The notes under the pieces: model-generated
Told to the model about the DNA's origin: nothing
The model's database searches: none
Seen by the model: only the letters and a program-made list of their open reading frames with translations
Origin: Streptomyces sp. AW19M42
GTDB lineage: Bacteria > Actinomycetota > Actinomycetes > Streptomycetales > Streptomycetaceae
Direction: 5' to 3'
DNA: 64,000 bases
Assembly: GCA_000470535.1 (NCBI GenBank)
Contig: CBRG010000122.1
Span: 1 to 64,000, forward strand
Shown here: positions 16,419 to 26,108 of the stretch, one piece after another
Position numbering within the stretch: the stretch's first letter is position 1
How the letters are laid out: the number at the start of each line of letters is the position of its first letter
Program-made: the position numbers and the translations under genes

Positions 16419-18260
16419 GCCCTCTCCTCGATTTCCTCGTGGGTGTCGATCGCGTGGACCGCTTCGTCCTCGCCCGGCCGGGCCGGGGTCTCGTCGTCGG
16501 TCTCGCGGGTGACGACCGCCCGGTACCGCGGCTCGCCGCTCAGCAGTTCACGGTGGGTGCCGACGGCCACCACCGTGCCCCGGTGGACCAGCGCCACCCG
16601 GTCCGCCAGGTCGAGCAGCAGCGGCGACGAGGCGAAGGCCACCGTCGTACGGTCCTTGCGCAGCGCCTTGATGCCCGCGGCGACCCGGGCCTCCGTGTGC
16701 GAGTCGACGCGGAGGTGGCTCGTCGAGCACCAGCGCCTCCGGGTCGCTCATCAGCGACCTGGCCAGGGCGAGCCGTTGGCGCTGGCCGCCGGAGAGCGAC
16801 CGGCCGCGTTCGGTGATCCGGGTGTTCATCGGATCGCCGTCGGACTCTGCGGACGCGTGCGCCAGGGCGCTCAGGACGTCGTCGCACTGGGCGGCCGACA
16901 GCGCGTCCCCGGCGGTCACCCGGCCGGACGACGGCACGTCCAGCAGTTCGCGCAGGGTGCCGGAGAGCAGCACCGGATCCTTGTCCTGAACCAGAACGGC
17001 CGTTCGGGCCGCGTCCAGTTCCAGTTCGTCCAGGGGGACTCCGCCCAGCAGCACGGACGGCACCTCGTGGTCCGCCGTCCCGCCCTCGACGGCACCGTCC
17101 TTCGCCACCTCCGGCTGGGCGTGGCCGCCGAGCCGGTCCGCGAGCCGTCCCGCCTCGTCCGGATCACCGCAGACCACCGCGGTGAACAGGCCCTCGGGCG
17201 CCATCAGTCCGGTGACGGGGTCGTACAGGTCCCCGGCCGGTACGGTGTCGAGCGTCGAGGGACGGGCGACCCGGCTCAGCGACAGCACCCGGACCGCGCG
17301 CTGCGCGGACGGCCGCGAGAAGGAGTACGCCATGGCGATCTCCTCGAAGTGGCGCAGCGGGAACAGCAACAGCGTCGCCGCGCTGTACACGGTCACCAGC
17401 TGACCGACGTCGATCTTCCCGTCACGGGCCAGGGCGGCACCGTACGTGACCAGCAAGATCAGTAGAACGCCCGGCAGCAGGACCTGGATCGCGGAGATCA
17501 GCGACCACATCCGGGCACTGCGAACGGCGGCCTTGCGGACCTCCTGCGAGGCCTGCCGGTAGCGGCCGAGGAACAGCTCCTCGCCGCCGATACCGCGCAG
17601 CACCCGCAGCCCGGCCACGGTGTCGGAGGCCAGTTCGGTGGCCTTTCCGGCCTTCTCGCGCTGGAAGTCGGCGCGGCGGGTGGCGCGGGGGAGGAGCGGC
17701 AGCACGCCCAGCGCGAGCACCGGCATGGCCAGCGCCACGAGCACGCCCAGCGAGGGCAGATACAGCACGAGACCGACACAGATGATGACCAGGGCGGCAG
17801 CGGCTGCCACGAACCGGGAGAGCGCCTCGACGAACCAGCCGATCTTCTCCACATCACCTGTCGATACCGCGACGACCCCCGCGGCGACCCGGCGGGTCAG
17901 CGCCGAGCCGAGCTCCGCCGTCTTGCGGGCCAGCAACTGCTGGATCCTGGCGGCCGCGGTGATCCAGTTGGTGACGGCGGTCCGGTGCAGCATGGTGTCG
18001 CCCACCGCGATCAGCACGCCGAGCACCGCGATCAGCCCACCGGCCAGCGCGAGCCGCCCGCCGGACCGGTCGACGACCGCCTGCACGGCGAACCCGACGC
18101 CGAGCGGCAGCCCGGCGATGGAGCACTGGTGGAGCAGGCCCCAGGACATGGCCTTGAGCTGTCCGCGGATCTGGTTGCGGCCGAGCCAGATCAGAAAGCG
18201 AGGGCCCGACCGGACATCGGGATCGCCGGGATCCGGGTACGGAAGATCGCGAATTTGCAT
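16415..18260 (-). pseudogene. Frameshifted ABC exporter subunit, partner of the 14637-16418 gene
   Basis: From ATG 18260 a half-exporter reads well through the membrane domain and the canonical signature RSLSGGQRQRLALARSL to LVLDEP. It then shifts frame into nonsense. The true continuation lies in another frame, from about 16706 down to a stop at 16415 (VAFASSPLLLDLADRVALVH, GTHRELLSGEPRYRAVVTRE). Comparison with the expected DEATSAVDSHTEA suggests two single-G losses, near 16718 (GAGGCC to GAGCC) and 16708 (GCGGTC to GCGTC). Both fall within ten bases, so a consensus error is possible. The Walker A region is also divergent. Joined, the protein would be about 615 residues. Confidence 0.8.
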
Positions 18261-18498
18261 GACGTCCCAAAGATCGGAAGGAGCCGAGGTCCGCGAGGAC
18301 CTCCAGAATCACGTGGGCAGAAGCATGTGGGGGGACCAAACCGTCCAATCCTCGCGTCCGGCCCGGGGCGCGGCAAACCCTTTTACGGACGGGGACCGTG
18401 CGCACCGATGCCGGACGGGGGGTAAAGATTCGGCACGCATTCGCCGCGGCCCGCACAGGTGGGCGGGGCCGGACGCCGTCGGGTGCGACCATGGACGG

Positions 18499-19239
18499 AT
18501 GTATATAGCCGGTGCGGTACGAGTGGTGGTCTCGGCGGCCGCCTGCGGAGTCCTGCTCACGACCCTGACGTCATGCGGCGGGGACCAGGACGCGAAGAAG
18601 GGCGACGCGCGGTCGGCCGACGCCCGGAAGCCGAAGGACAAGGCGCCGACGACCGACCTGAAGCGCATTCCGGACGTGGGCGACCGGTTGCAGTCGAAGA
18701 TCCCGGGCAACTCCCGTCAGGTCGTCACCGTGTACGGCGAGGGCAAGAACTCCGCGGACTCCACGGTCGTGCTCTACACCAAGTCCGGCTCCACCTGGGA
18801 CAAGGCCGCCGGATGGAAGGCCCACAACGGGAAGAAGGGCTGGGCCGACAACCACCACGAGGACGACAAGCGCAGCCCGGTCGGCGTCTTCACGCTCACC
18901 GACGCGGGCGGCGTACTGCCCGACCCGGGTGCCCGGCTCCCGTACACGCAGTCGGCGTCCATCCAGGCCCCGCACTACTGGGCCAAGTCCCACTGGCACG
19001 ACTTCGACTACGTCATCGCCATCGACTACAACCGCGTCAAGGGCACCCCTCCCAACGACCCGACGCGACCCCAGGGGCAGACCAAGGGCGGCAGCATCTG
19101 GCTGCACATGGACCACGGCAGCGGCACATCGGCCTGCGTGAGCCTGCCGAAGGCGGCCATGGAGAAGCTGCTGCGCACCCTCGACCCGAAGCAGCATCCG
19201 GTCGTCGTCATGGGCGACCGCGCGGCCCTTCAGGCCTGA
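18499..19239 (+). CDS. L,D-transpeptidase-family lipoprotein
   Basis: A 246-residue exported protein. The signal peptide ends in the lipobox LTSC (Cys26), followed by a charged linker. The YkuD-type catalytic segment is GGSIWLHMDHGSGTSACVSL, with His203/His206 and nucleophile Cys213; the family motif is HXnSXGCX. Such enzymes make 3-3 peptidoglycan crosslinks or attach proteins to the wall, although the diverged SGTSAC form may have another wall-linked activity. ATG 18499 is the start; the frame is open far upstream only as antisense of the ABC gene. Its last ten bases overlap the convergent flavo/iron-sulfur gene. Confidence 0.85.
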   Translation: MYIAGAVRVVVSAAACGVLLTTLTSCGGDQDAKKGDARSADARKPKDKAPTTDLKRIPDVGDRLQSKIPGNSRQVVTVYGEGKNSADSTVVLYTKSGSTWDKAAGWKAHNGKKGWADNHHEDDKRSPVGVFTLTDAGGVLPDPGARLPYTQSASIQAPHYWAKSHWHDFDYVIAIDYNRVKGTPPNDPTRPQGQTKGGSIWLHMDHGSGTSACVSLPKAAMEKLLRTLDPKQHPVVVMGDRAALQA

Positions 19240-22169
19240 CCGGGACCGGGCCTGGTCGCCCGCTCCAGCTCCATCAGCACCGAGTGGTACGAACGGCCCG
19301 TCGCCCGGTCCATGCCGATCTCGCACATCCGGTTGGCCGAGAGATAGGTGTCGTACTCCCGGGTGTTCACCTCGGCGGCCTCCTTCGCGGTCGCCGAGGC
19401 CGTCAGCTCGTCGTGCAGCATGCCGCGGTCGCCCGCGAATCCGCAGCACGCGGCGTCGTCCGGTACGACGACCTCCCGGGCGCAGGCCTCCGCGACCGCG
19501 CGCAGGTGCGCCACATCGCCCAGATGCTCCATCGAGCACGTCGGGTGCAGGACCGCGGAGCCGGTCCGGCGCAGCACCGTCAGCTCCGGAAGGAGCTCGT
19601 CGGCGGCCCAGACCAGTGAGTCGACGACGGTCAGCTCGCGGTGCAACGCCCGGTTGTCCTCGGTCAGATACGGCACCACCTCATGGGCGATGCCCAGCGT
19701 GCAGGAGGAGGCGTCGACGACGAGCGGCAGCTTTCCGCCCCCGGTCCAGCCCCAGGCGGCCTCCACGATCCGGTTGGCCATCACTGCGTTCGCGGTGTCG
19801 TACCCCTTGGAGTGCCAGATCGTCGCGCAACAGGTTCCGGCGACGTCCTCGGGGATCCAGACCGGCTTTCCGGCCCGCGCAGACACGGCCACCACGGCCT
19901 GCGACAGGGACGGGAGGTGCTGCCCCTCCGGGCCGCCGAAGATGCGGTTGACGCAGGCCGGGTAGTAGACGGCGCTCGCTCCCGCTCTGGAGGTGGGAGG
20001 CAGCTTGCGGGCGGCGGCTGCGGGGATCTCCGGCAGCCACGCGGGCATCAGATCGGGGTGCACGGCCCTGCGGGCGAGACCCGTGACGCCTTCGAGGAGC
20101 CGGTCGTCGATCCGGCTCGCCGCGGCGACCGCGAGCCGGGCCGCCGCCTCCACGGCGCGGAAGTTCTTCGCCGTGAGCGCGGCGATCCGCTCCTCGCGCG
20201 GGGAGTGCCGCTGGTGGCGGAAGCCCTTCATCATGGCGCCCGTGTCGATCCCGACCGGACAGGCGAGCTTGCAGGTCGAGTCGCCCGCGCAGGTGTCGAC
20301 GGCGTCGTAGCCGTAGGAGTCGAGGAGTCCGGTCTCCACCGGGGAGCCGTCCGGCTGCCGCATCATCTCCCGGCGCAGCACGATGCGCTGGCGCGGTGAC
20401 GTGGTCAGATCGTGGCTGGGGCAGGTCGGTTCGCAGAATCCGCACTCGATGCAGGGGTCGGCCACCGGCTCGACGCGCGGGATGGTCTTGAGGCCGCGCA
20501 GATGGGCCCTGGGGTCGCGGTCCAGGACGATCCGGGGCGCCAGCACACCGTCGGGGTCGATGAGTTGCTTGGTCCGCCACATCAGTTCGGTTGCCCGCGG
20601 GCCCCACTCCAGCTCCAGGAAGGGCGCGATATTGCGGCCGGTGGCGTGTTCCGCCTTGAGTGATCCGTCGAACCGTTCCACGGTCAGCCGGCAGAAGTCC
20701 GCCATGAACGCGGCGTACCGGTCGACGTCGGACGGCTTCGCCGCGTCGAAGGCGAGCAGGAAGTGCAGGTTGCCGTGGGCCGCGTGGCCCGCGACGGCGG
20801 CGTCGAAACCGTGCTCCGCCTGGAGCGCCAGCAACGCCTCGCAGGCGTCGGCCAGCCGGGAGGGCGGTACGGCGAAATCCTCCGTGATCAGTGTCGTACC
20901 GGACGGCCGGGAGCCGCCCACCGCGGTGACGAAGGCCTTGCGGGCCTTCCAGTAGCCGGAGATGGTCTTCGCGTCCCGGGTGAACTCGTTGGTGACCGAG
21001 GTGACGGGCCGGACCAGCTCCAGCCCGCGCACGACACCGGCCGCCGCCCGCTCGTACGCCTCCTGGCCCGCGTCGTCAGGCGCGCGGAACTCCACCAGCA
21101 GCGCAGCGGTCTCCTTCGGCAGCCCGGCCCAGTCGGCGGGCACCCCCTGGACGCTGACGGAGGCCCGCAGGGTGTTTCCGTCCATCAGCTCGACGGCGAT
21201 GGCGCCCGCTTCGTTGAACAGCGGTACGGCGGCCGCCGCCGCGGTCAGGGACGAGAAGAAGAGCAGCGCGGTGGAGACGCGGCGGTCGAGCGGCAGGGTG
21301 TCGAAGACGACCTCGGAGATGAAGCCGAAGGTCCCCTCGGAGCCGACCATGAGCCCGCGCAGGATCTCCACGGGCGTCGTGCCGTCCAGGAAGGCGTCGA
21401 GCCGGTAGCCGTTGGTGTTCTTGATCTCGTACTTGGCCCGGATCCGGGCGGTGAGCCCGGCATCGGCCTCGATCTCGGCCTTCAGCGCGAGGAGCCCCGC
21501 GCAGAGCTGCGGCTCGGCGTGCGCCAGGTCCTCGTCGGCCGAGGGATCGCCGGTGTCCACCACCGTGCCGCCGGGCAGCACGAAGGTGAGCGAGGACACG
21601 GTCCGGTACGAATTGCGGCTGGTGCCCGCGGTCATCCCGGAGGCGTTGTTGGCGACGCCCCCGCCGATCGTGCAGGCGATCGCGCTGGCCGGGTCGGGCC
21701 CGAGGAGCCGGCCGTGCCGGGCGAGGGTCGCGTTGGCACGCATGACCGTCGTCCCCGGCCGGACGCGGGCCCGCGCCCCGCCGTCCAGGACCTCGATGCC
21801 CGCCCAGTGGTGCCGTACGTCGACGAGGATGTCCTCGCCCTGGGCCTGGCCGTTCAGACTGGTGCCCGCGGCGCGGAAGACTACGTTGCGGCCCTTGCCG
21901 TGCGCGTACGACAGGATCGCCGAGACGTCGTCGATGTCCTCGGGGACCAGGACGACCTGGGGCACGAACCGGTAGGGGCTGGCATCGGAGGCGTACCGCA
22001 CCAGGTCGGAGATCTTCCACAGCACTTTCCGGGGGCCCAGCAGGGCGGTCAGCTCGCTCCGCATCGGCTCGGGTGTGCCCGGTGCCTGCTCGTCGGGCAC
22101 CCGGTCGTGGGCGGGGCTGCGCATCTCCCCGGGGCTCAGGGCTTCCGGCTTCGGCTCCAGCAGCGGCAT
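19230..22169 (-). CDS. FAD-binding and (Fe-S)-binding oxidoreductase, D-lactate/glycolate dehydrogenase type
   Basis: A 979-residue fusion. Residues about 60-270 form the PCMH FAD domain (VVFRAAGTSLNGQAQGEDIL, IGGGVANNASGM), then the FAD-oxidase C-terminal domain. Two 4Fe-4S ferredoxin motifs follow at about 570-650 (CIECGFCEPTCPS; CAGDSTCKLACPVG). The last 250 residues hold CCG-type cysteine clusters (GTCCATIWHSKGY, HPTCSMEHLGD, DDAACCGFAGDRGM). In known relatives this architecture oxidises D-lactate or D-2-hydroxy acids and passes electrons to quinone. It stands alone; a MarR gene lies just upstream on the same strand with a 42-base gap. Confidence 0.92.
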   Translation of the reverse strand: MPLLEPKPEALSPGEMRSPAHDRVPDEQAPGTPEPMRSELTALLGPRKVLWKISDLVRYASDASPYRFVPQVVLVPEDIDDVSAILSYAHGKGRNVVFRAAGTSLNGQAQGEDILVDVRHHWAGIEVLDGGARARVRPGTTVMRANATLARHGRLLGPDPASAIACTIGGGVANNASGMTAGTSRNSYRTVSSLTFVLPGGTVVDTGDPSADEDLAHAEPQLCAGLLALKAEIEADAGLTARIRAKYEIKNTNGYRLDAFLDGTTPVEILRGLMVGSEGTFGFISEVVFDTLPLDRRVSTALLFFSSLTAAAAAVPLFNEAGAIAVELMDGNTLRASVSVQGVPADWAGLPKETAALLVEFRAPDDAGQEAYERAAAGVVRGLELVRPVTSVTNEFTRDAKTISGYWKARKAFVTAVGGSRPSGTTLITEDFAVPPSRLADACEALLALQAEHGFDAAVAGHAAHGNLHFLLAFDAAKPSDVDRYAAFMADFCRLTVERFDGSLKAEHATGRNIAPFLELEWGPRATELMWRTKQLIDPDGVLAPRIVLDRDPRAHLRGLKTIPRVEPVADPCIECGFCEPTCPSHDLTTSPRQRIVLRREMMRQPDGSPVETGLLDSYGYDAVDTCAGDSTCKLACPVGIDTGAMMKGFRHQRHSPREERIAALTAKNFRAVEAAARLAVAAASRIDDRLLEGVTGLARRAVHPDLMPAWLPEIPAAAARKLPPTSRAGASAVYYPACVNRIFGGPEGQHLPSLSQAVVAVSARAGKPVWIPEDVAGTCCATIWHSKGYDTANAVMANRIVEAAWGWTGGGKLPLVVDASSCTLGIAHEVVPYLTEDNRALHRELTVVDSLVWAADELLPELTVLRRTGSAVLHPTCSMEHLGDVAHLRAVAEACAREVVVPDDAACCGFAGDRGMLHDELTASATAKEAAEVNTREYDTYLSANRMCEIGMDRATGRSYHSVLMELERATRPGPGQA

Positions 22170-22211
22170 TCGAGGTCCCCTCGGCGGCTCGGTGGGGTGC
22201 TCAGCACCCGG

Positions 22212-22655
22212 TCAGCAGCGGCGCTCCGGCATTCCGTCGACCAGAGCGGTCAGCAGGCCGCCCAGCACGTCGCGCTGATCGGCGGTCAATGGGGCCAGGA
22301 TCTCCTCTGCGGCCGCCCGGCGCCCGTTGCGCAGGGACCGGAGGGTGGCGATGCCCTCGTCGGTGATCTCGATCCGGACCACCCTGCGGCTGTCCGGATC
22401 GGGGACCCGTCGCACCCGGCCGCTCGCCTCCAGGCCGTCCACCAGGGTGGTCACGGCGCGCGGGACCACATCGAGGCGCTGCGCGAGATCCGCCATCCGT
22501 GGCGCACCGTCGTACTGGGCGACGGTGCGCAGCAGCCGGAACTGCGCGGGAGTGATGCCGGCCGGCTCCAGCTTACGGCTCTGAATGCGCTGGAGCCTGC
22601 GGGTCAGCCGCAGCAGCTGTTCGGCGAGCAGGCCGTCGGGGTCGGGGGAATCCAT
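22212..22655 (-). CDS. MarR-family transcriptional regulator
   Basis: A 147-residue winged-helix dimeric regulator: GITPAQFRLLRTVAQYDGAP leads into the recognition region MADLAQRLDVVPRAVTTLVD, and the wing is VRRVPDPDSRRVVRIEITDEG. It is divergent from the ABC exporter at 22875. A palindrome with an overlapping promoter lies in the 219-base gap, so repression of the exporter until a ligand arrives is the likely role. Confidence 0.93.
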   Translation of the reverse strand: MDSPDPDGLLAEQLLRLTRRLQRIQSRKLEPAGITPAQFRLLRTVAQYDGAPRMADLAQRLDVVPRAVTTLVDGLEASGRVRRVPDPDSRRVVRIEITDEGIATLRSLRNGRRAAAEEILAPLTADQRDVLGGLLTALVDGMPERRC

Positions 22656-22680
22656 GGGAGGAACAATATCAGGACCTGGT

Positions 22681-22713
22681 TCATTGTGAGTAGAGGTAAC
22701 AATGAGCTATGCT
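22681..22713 (+). promoter_or_regulatory. Promoter with overlapping MarR-type operator for the ABC exporter
   Basis: TCATTGT (22681-22687) and ACAATGA (22699-22705) form a perfect inverted repeat with arm starts 18 bp apart, fitting a MarR dimer. A -35-like TTGTGA (22684-22689) and a -10-like TATGCT (22708-22713), 18 bp apart, read toward the exporter. Binding would block the promoter. The site is 26 bases from the marR start, so it could control both genes. Confidence 0.6.
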
Positions 22714-22874
22714 CCTCTCCGCTGGACTGTTGAGGCCGTGAATCCCGGGAATCCCGGCAGGCCGTAGATCCGTACGGGCCGCCGGTCCCGGACCGCCCCG
22801 GACCGCTGACGCGCATGGCGCCGCAGGCGGTCGCGGTCCTCCTGTCCGTTGTCGCACGCCTGACGAAGGAGCCC

Positions 22875-24683
22875 ATGAAACCCGACGAACCCACGTGGAC
22901 ACCCCCGCCCCCGGATGCCGAGCAGCCGCCCGCCGAGCTGCGCCGCATCCTCCGCCTCTTCCATCCGTACCGCGGCCGGCTCGCGGTGGTCGGACTGCTC
23001 GTCGGCGCCTCGTCGCTGGTGTCGGTCGCCTCGCCGTTCCTGCTGCGCGAGATCCTCGACACCGCCATTCCGCAGGGGCGGACCGGCCTCCTGTCGCTGC
23101 TCGCGCTCGGCATGATCCTCACCGCCGTGATGAACAGTGTCTTCGGCGTGCTGCAGACCCTCATCTCCACCACCGTCGGCCAGCGCGTGATGCACGATCT
23201 GCGCACCGCGGTCTACACCCAGCTCCAGCGGATGCCGCTCGCCTTCTTCACCAAGACCCGCACGGGCGAGGTCCAGTCCCGGATCGCCAACGACATCGGA
23301 GGCATGCAGGCCACCGTGACCTCGACGGCGACCTCGCTGGTCTCCAACCTCACCGCGGTCATCGCCACCGTCGTCGCCATGATCGCGCTCGACTGGCGGC
23401 TGACCGTCGTCTCGCTGCTCCTGCTGCCGGTCTTCGTCTGGATCAGCCGCCGGGTCGGCCGGGAGCGCAAGAAGATCACCACCCAGCGGCAGAAGCAGAT
23501 GGCCGCCATGGCGGCCACCGTCACCGAATCGCTCTCCGTCAGCGGCATCCTGCTCGGCCGCACGATGGGCCGCTCCGACTCGCTCACCAAGAGCTTCACC
23601 GAGGAGTCGGAGCGGCTGGTCGATCTCGAAGTGCGCTCCAGCATGGCCGGGCGCTGGCGGATGTCGACGATCGGCATCGTCATGGCCGCCATGCCGGCCG
23701 TCATCTACTGGGCGGCGGGCATCACCCTCCAGTCCAGTGGACCCGCCGTCTCCATCGGCACGCTCGTCGCCTTCGTCTCGCTCCAGCAGGGCCTGTTCCG
23801 GCCCGCCGTGAGCCTGCTCTCCACCGGCGTGCAGATGCAGACCTCCCTCGCGCTCTTCCAGCGGATCTTCGAATACCTCGACCTCACGGTGGACATCACC
23901 GAGCCGGAGAACCCGGTCCGGCTGGAGAAGATCCGCGGCGAGATCCGCTTCGAGAACGTCGACTTCAGCTACGACGAGAAGGGTGCGCCCACGCTCAGCG
24001 GCGTCGACGTGGCCGTGCCCGCCGGCGGCAGCCTGGCCGTCGTGGGTCCCACCGGCTCCGGCAAGTCCACCCTCAGCTATCTGGTGCCCCGGCTGTACGA
24101 CGTCACCGGCGGACGGGTCACGCTCGACGGCGTCGATGTGCGGGATCTGGACTTCGACACCCTCGCCAGGGCCATCGGGGTGGTCTCCCAGGAGACGTAC
24201 CTCTTCCACGCCTCGGTCGCGGAGAACCTGCGCTTCGCCAAGCCGGACGCCACCGATGACGAGATCGAGGCGGCCGCCCGCGCGGCACAGATCCACGACC
24301 ACATCGCGTCGCTGCCCGACGGCTACGACACCCTGGTCGGTGAACGCGGCTACCGGTTCTCGGGCGGCGAGAAGCAGCGCCTGGCCATCGCCCGCACGAT
24401 CCTGCGCGACCCGCCGGTGCTGATCCTCGACGAGGCGACGAGCGCCCTCGACACCCGTACCGAATTCGCCGTGCAGGAGGCGATCGACGCGCTCTCCGCC
24501 GGACGCACCACCCTCACCATCGCCCACCGGCTGTCCACCGTGCGCGACGCGGACCAGATCGTCGTCCTGGACGGAGGGCGGACCGCGGAGCGCGGCAGTC
24601 ACGAGGAGCTCCTGAACCGGGACGGACGCTACGCGGCCCTGGTCCGCAGGGACACCCAGCTCGCCCCGGCGGCGGCGGGCTGA
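22875..24683 (+). CDS. ABC exporter, fused permease-ATPase (multidrug type)
   Basis: A 602-residue half-exporter that should work as a homodimer: membrane domain at about 30-320 (the coupling region includes FFTKTRTGEVQSRIANDIGG), then an ATPase with Walker A GPTGSGKST, Q-loop VVSQETYLF, canonical signature FSGGEKQR, Walker B VLILDEATSALD and H-loop TIAHRLSTVRDAD. All motifs are intact. AAGGAG four bases before ATG 22875 supports that start over an upstream in-frame ATG at 22815. It is regulated from the MarR operator-promoter upstream. Confidence 0.93.
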   Translation: MKPDEPTWTPPPPDAEQPPAELRRILRLFHPYRGRLAVVGLLVGASSLVSVASPFLLREILDTAIPQGRTGLLSLLALGMILTAVMNSVFGVLQTLISTTVGQRVMHDLRTAVYTQLQRMPLAFFTKTRTGEVQSRIANDIGGMQATVTSTATSLVSNLTAVIATVVAMIALDWRLTVVSLLLLPVFVWISRRVGRERKKITTQRQKQMAAMAATVTESLSVSGILLGRTMGRSDSLTKSFTEESERLVDLEVRSSMAGRWRMSTIGIVMAAMPAVIYWAAGITLQSSGPAVSIGTLVAFVSLQQGLFRPAVSLLSTGVQMQTSLALFQRIFEYLDLTVDITEPENPVRLEKIRGEIRFENVDFSYDEKGAPTLSGVDVAVPAGGSLAVVGPTGSGKSTLSYLVPRLYDVTGGRVTLDGVDVRDLDFDTLARAIGVVSQETYLFHASVAENLRFAKPDATDDEIEAAARAAQIHDHIASLPDGYDTLVGERGYRFSGGEKQRLAIARTILRDPPVLILDEATSALDTRTEFAVQEAIDALSAGRTTLTIAHRLSTVRDADQIVVLDGGRTAERGSHEELLNRDGRYAALVRRDTQLAPAAAG

Positions 24684-24708
24684 GCGGCCGCCGGACACGC
24701 CGAGCGCG

Positions 24709-24744
24709 AACGAACTTGTTCGTTACGAACGCGTTCGTTATGGT
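24709..24744 (+). promoter_or_regulatory. Tandem TetR-type operators over the monooxygenase promoter
   Basis: AACGAACTTGTTCGTT (24709-24724, one central mismatch) is followed directly by ACGAACGCGTTCGT (24725-24738, perfect palindrome). They share the GAAC/GTTC core. A -35-like TTGTTC (24716-24721) and a -10-like TATGGT (24739-24744), exactly 17 bp apart, lie within and beside them. The form is typical of TetR-family autoregulated sites, but no TetR gene is nearby. Confidence 0.65.
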
Positions 24745-24837
24745 GGTGGGGTGCCCCTCGCCGTTCTGTCGCTGCCGAGGGCGCCGGCCCTCGGAGGACC
24801 CTGCGGCCGGCATTCCCGATGAGCCGGAGGTACCACC

Positions 24838-25980
24838 ATGAGCACCGTGCACCACCCCGTCGCGATCATCGGCGCCGGCCTCGGCGGCCTCACGCTCGCC
24901 CGCGTACTGCACGTGAACGGCATCGAGGCGGCGGTCTTCGACCTGGAGGCCGACCGGAGCGCCCGTACCCAGGGCGGCATGCTCGACATCCACCAGGATT
25001 CCGGCCAGGCGGCCCTGCACGCCGCCGGCCTGCACGAGCGGTTCCGGGAGAAGGTCCACCCCGGTGGCGAAGCCATGCGGGTCCTGGACAAGCACGCCCG
25101 GGTGCTGCTTGAGGGGGCGGACGACGGTTCGGGTGACCGCCCCGAGATCGACCGAGGGGAGCTGCGTGATCTCCTGCTCGACTCGCTGCCCGAGGGCACC
25201 GTGCACTGGGGCAGCAGGATCACCGGCGCCGGACCCGCTGCCGACGGACAGCACGAGGTGACGCTCGCGGACGGCACTTCCTTCACGGCCGGACTGCTCG
25301 TCGGGGCGGACGGCGCCTGGTCCCGTATCCGTCCGCTTCTCTCCGACGCCGTCCCCGCCTACACCGGCATCTCCTTCGTGGAAATGGACCTCTTCGAGGC
25401 AGACGCCGACCATCCCGATTGCGCCGAACTCATCGGTGGCGGGATGTTCTTCGCGCTCGGTGACAACAAGGGATTCCTCGCGCACCGCGAATCCGACGGC
25501 AGCCTCCACGTCTACGCCGGGCTGCGTGTCGCCGAGGACGGGCTGTCGACGATCGACTTCGCGGACGCCGAAGCCTCCAAGGCCGCCATGGTCCAGCTCT
25601 TCGCGGACTGGGCGCCCGGCCTCCGGCGGCTGATCACCGACGCCGACGGCCTGCTGGTGCCGCGTCTCATCCACGCGCTTCCCGCTGGGCACCACTGGAA
25701 GCGCACCGCGGGCGTCACCCTGCTCGGTGACGCCGCACACCTGATGTCGCCGTTCGCGGGCGAAGGCGCCAACCTCGCCATGATCGACGGCGCCGATCTG
25801 GGCCTGGCGCTCGCGGCTCATCCGGGAGACGTCGAAGCGGCGCTGGGCGCCTACGAGGAACTCCTCTTCGTGCGCAGTGCGAAGAGCGCCCAAGAGTCCG
25901 CCGAGGGTCTGGAAACGATCTTCAATGACCGGGCACCGCAGCCGCTCGTGGACATGTTCACCTCGTTCGCCGCGGGGTGA
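24838..25980 (+). CDS. FAD-dependent monooxygenase, TetX/aromatic hydroxylase-like
   Basis: A 380-residue group A flavin monooxygenase. The FAD Rossmann motif is VAIIGAGLGGLTLARVL, the substrate-side loop QGGMLDIHQDSGQAAL matches TetX-like enzymes, and the second FAD motif is LLGDAAHLMSPFAGEGANLA. TetX-like enzymes inactivate tetracyclines, but most Streptomyces homologues hydroxylate other aromatics, so no resistance claim is made. GGAGG lies about seven bases upstream of ATG 24838. Expression is probably controlled through the double palindrome at 24709-24744. Confidence 0.85.
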   Translation: MSTVHHPVAIIGAGLGGLTLARVLHVNGIEAAVFDLEADRSARTQGGMLDIHQDSGQAALHAAGLHERFREKVHPGGEAMRVLDKHARVLLEGADDGSGDRPEIDRGELRDLLLDSLPEGTVHWGSRITGAGPAADGQHEVTLADGTSFTAGLLVGADGAWSRIRPLLSDAVPAYTGISFVEMDLFEADADHPDCAELIGGGMFFALGDNKGFLAHRESDGSLHVYAGLRVAEDGLSTIDFADAEASKAAMVQLFADWAPGLRRLITDADGLLVPRLIHALPAGHHWKRTAGVTLLGDAAHLMSPFAGEGANLAMIDGADLGLALAAHPGDVEAALGAYEELLFVRSAKSAQESAEGLETIFNDRAPQPLVDMFTSFAAG

Positions 25981-26108
25981 ACCTGGACCGGGGGGCCCGC
26001 ACGACGGCGCCGCCGCTCACGCGGGGCGGGAAACGGTGCCGGTGCCGGCCGCGTGTCGCCGGAGGCGGGGTGCCGAAGGAGTGGACGGGTGCGGGATAGC
26101 GTGCCCGC

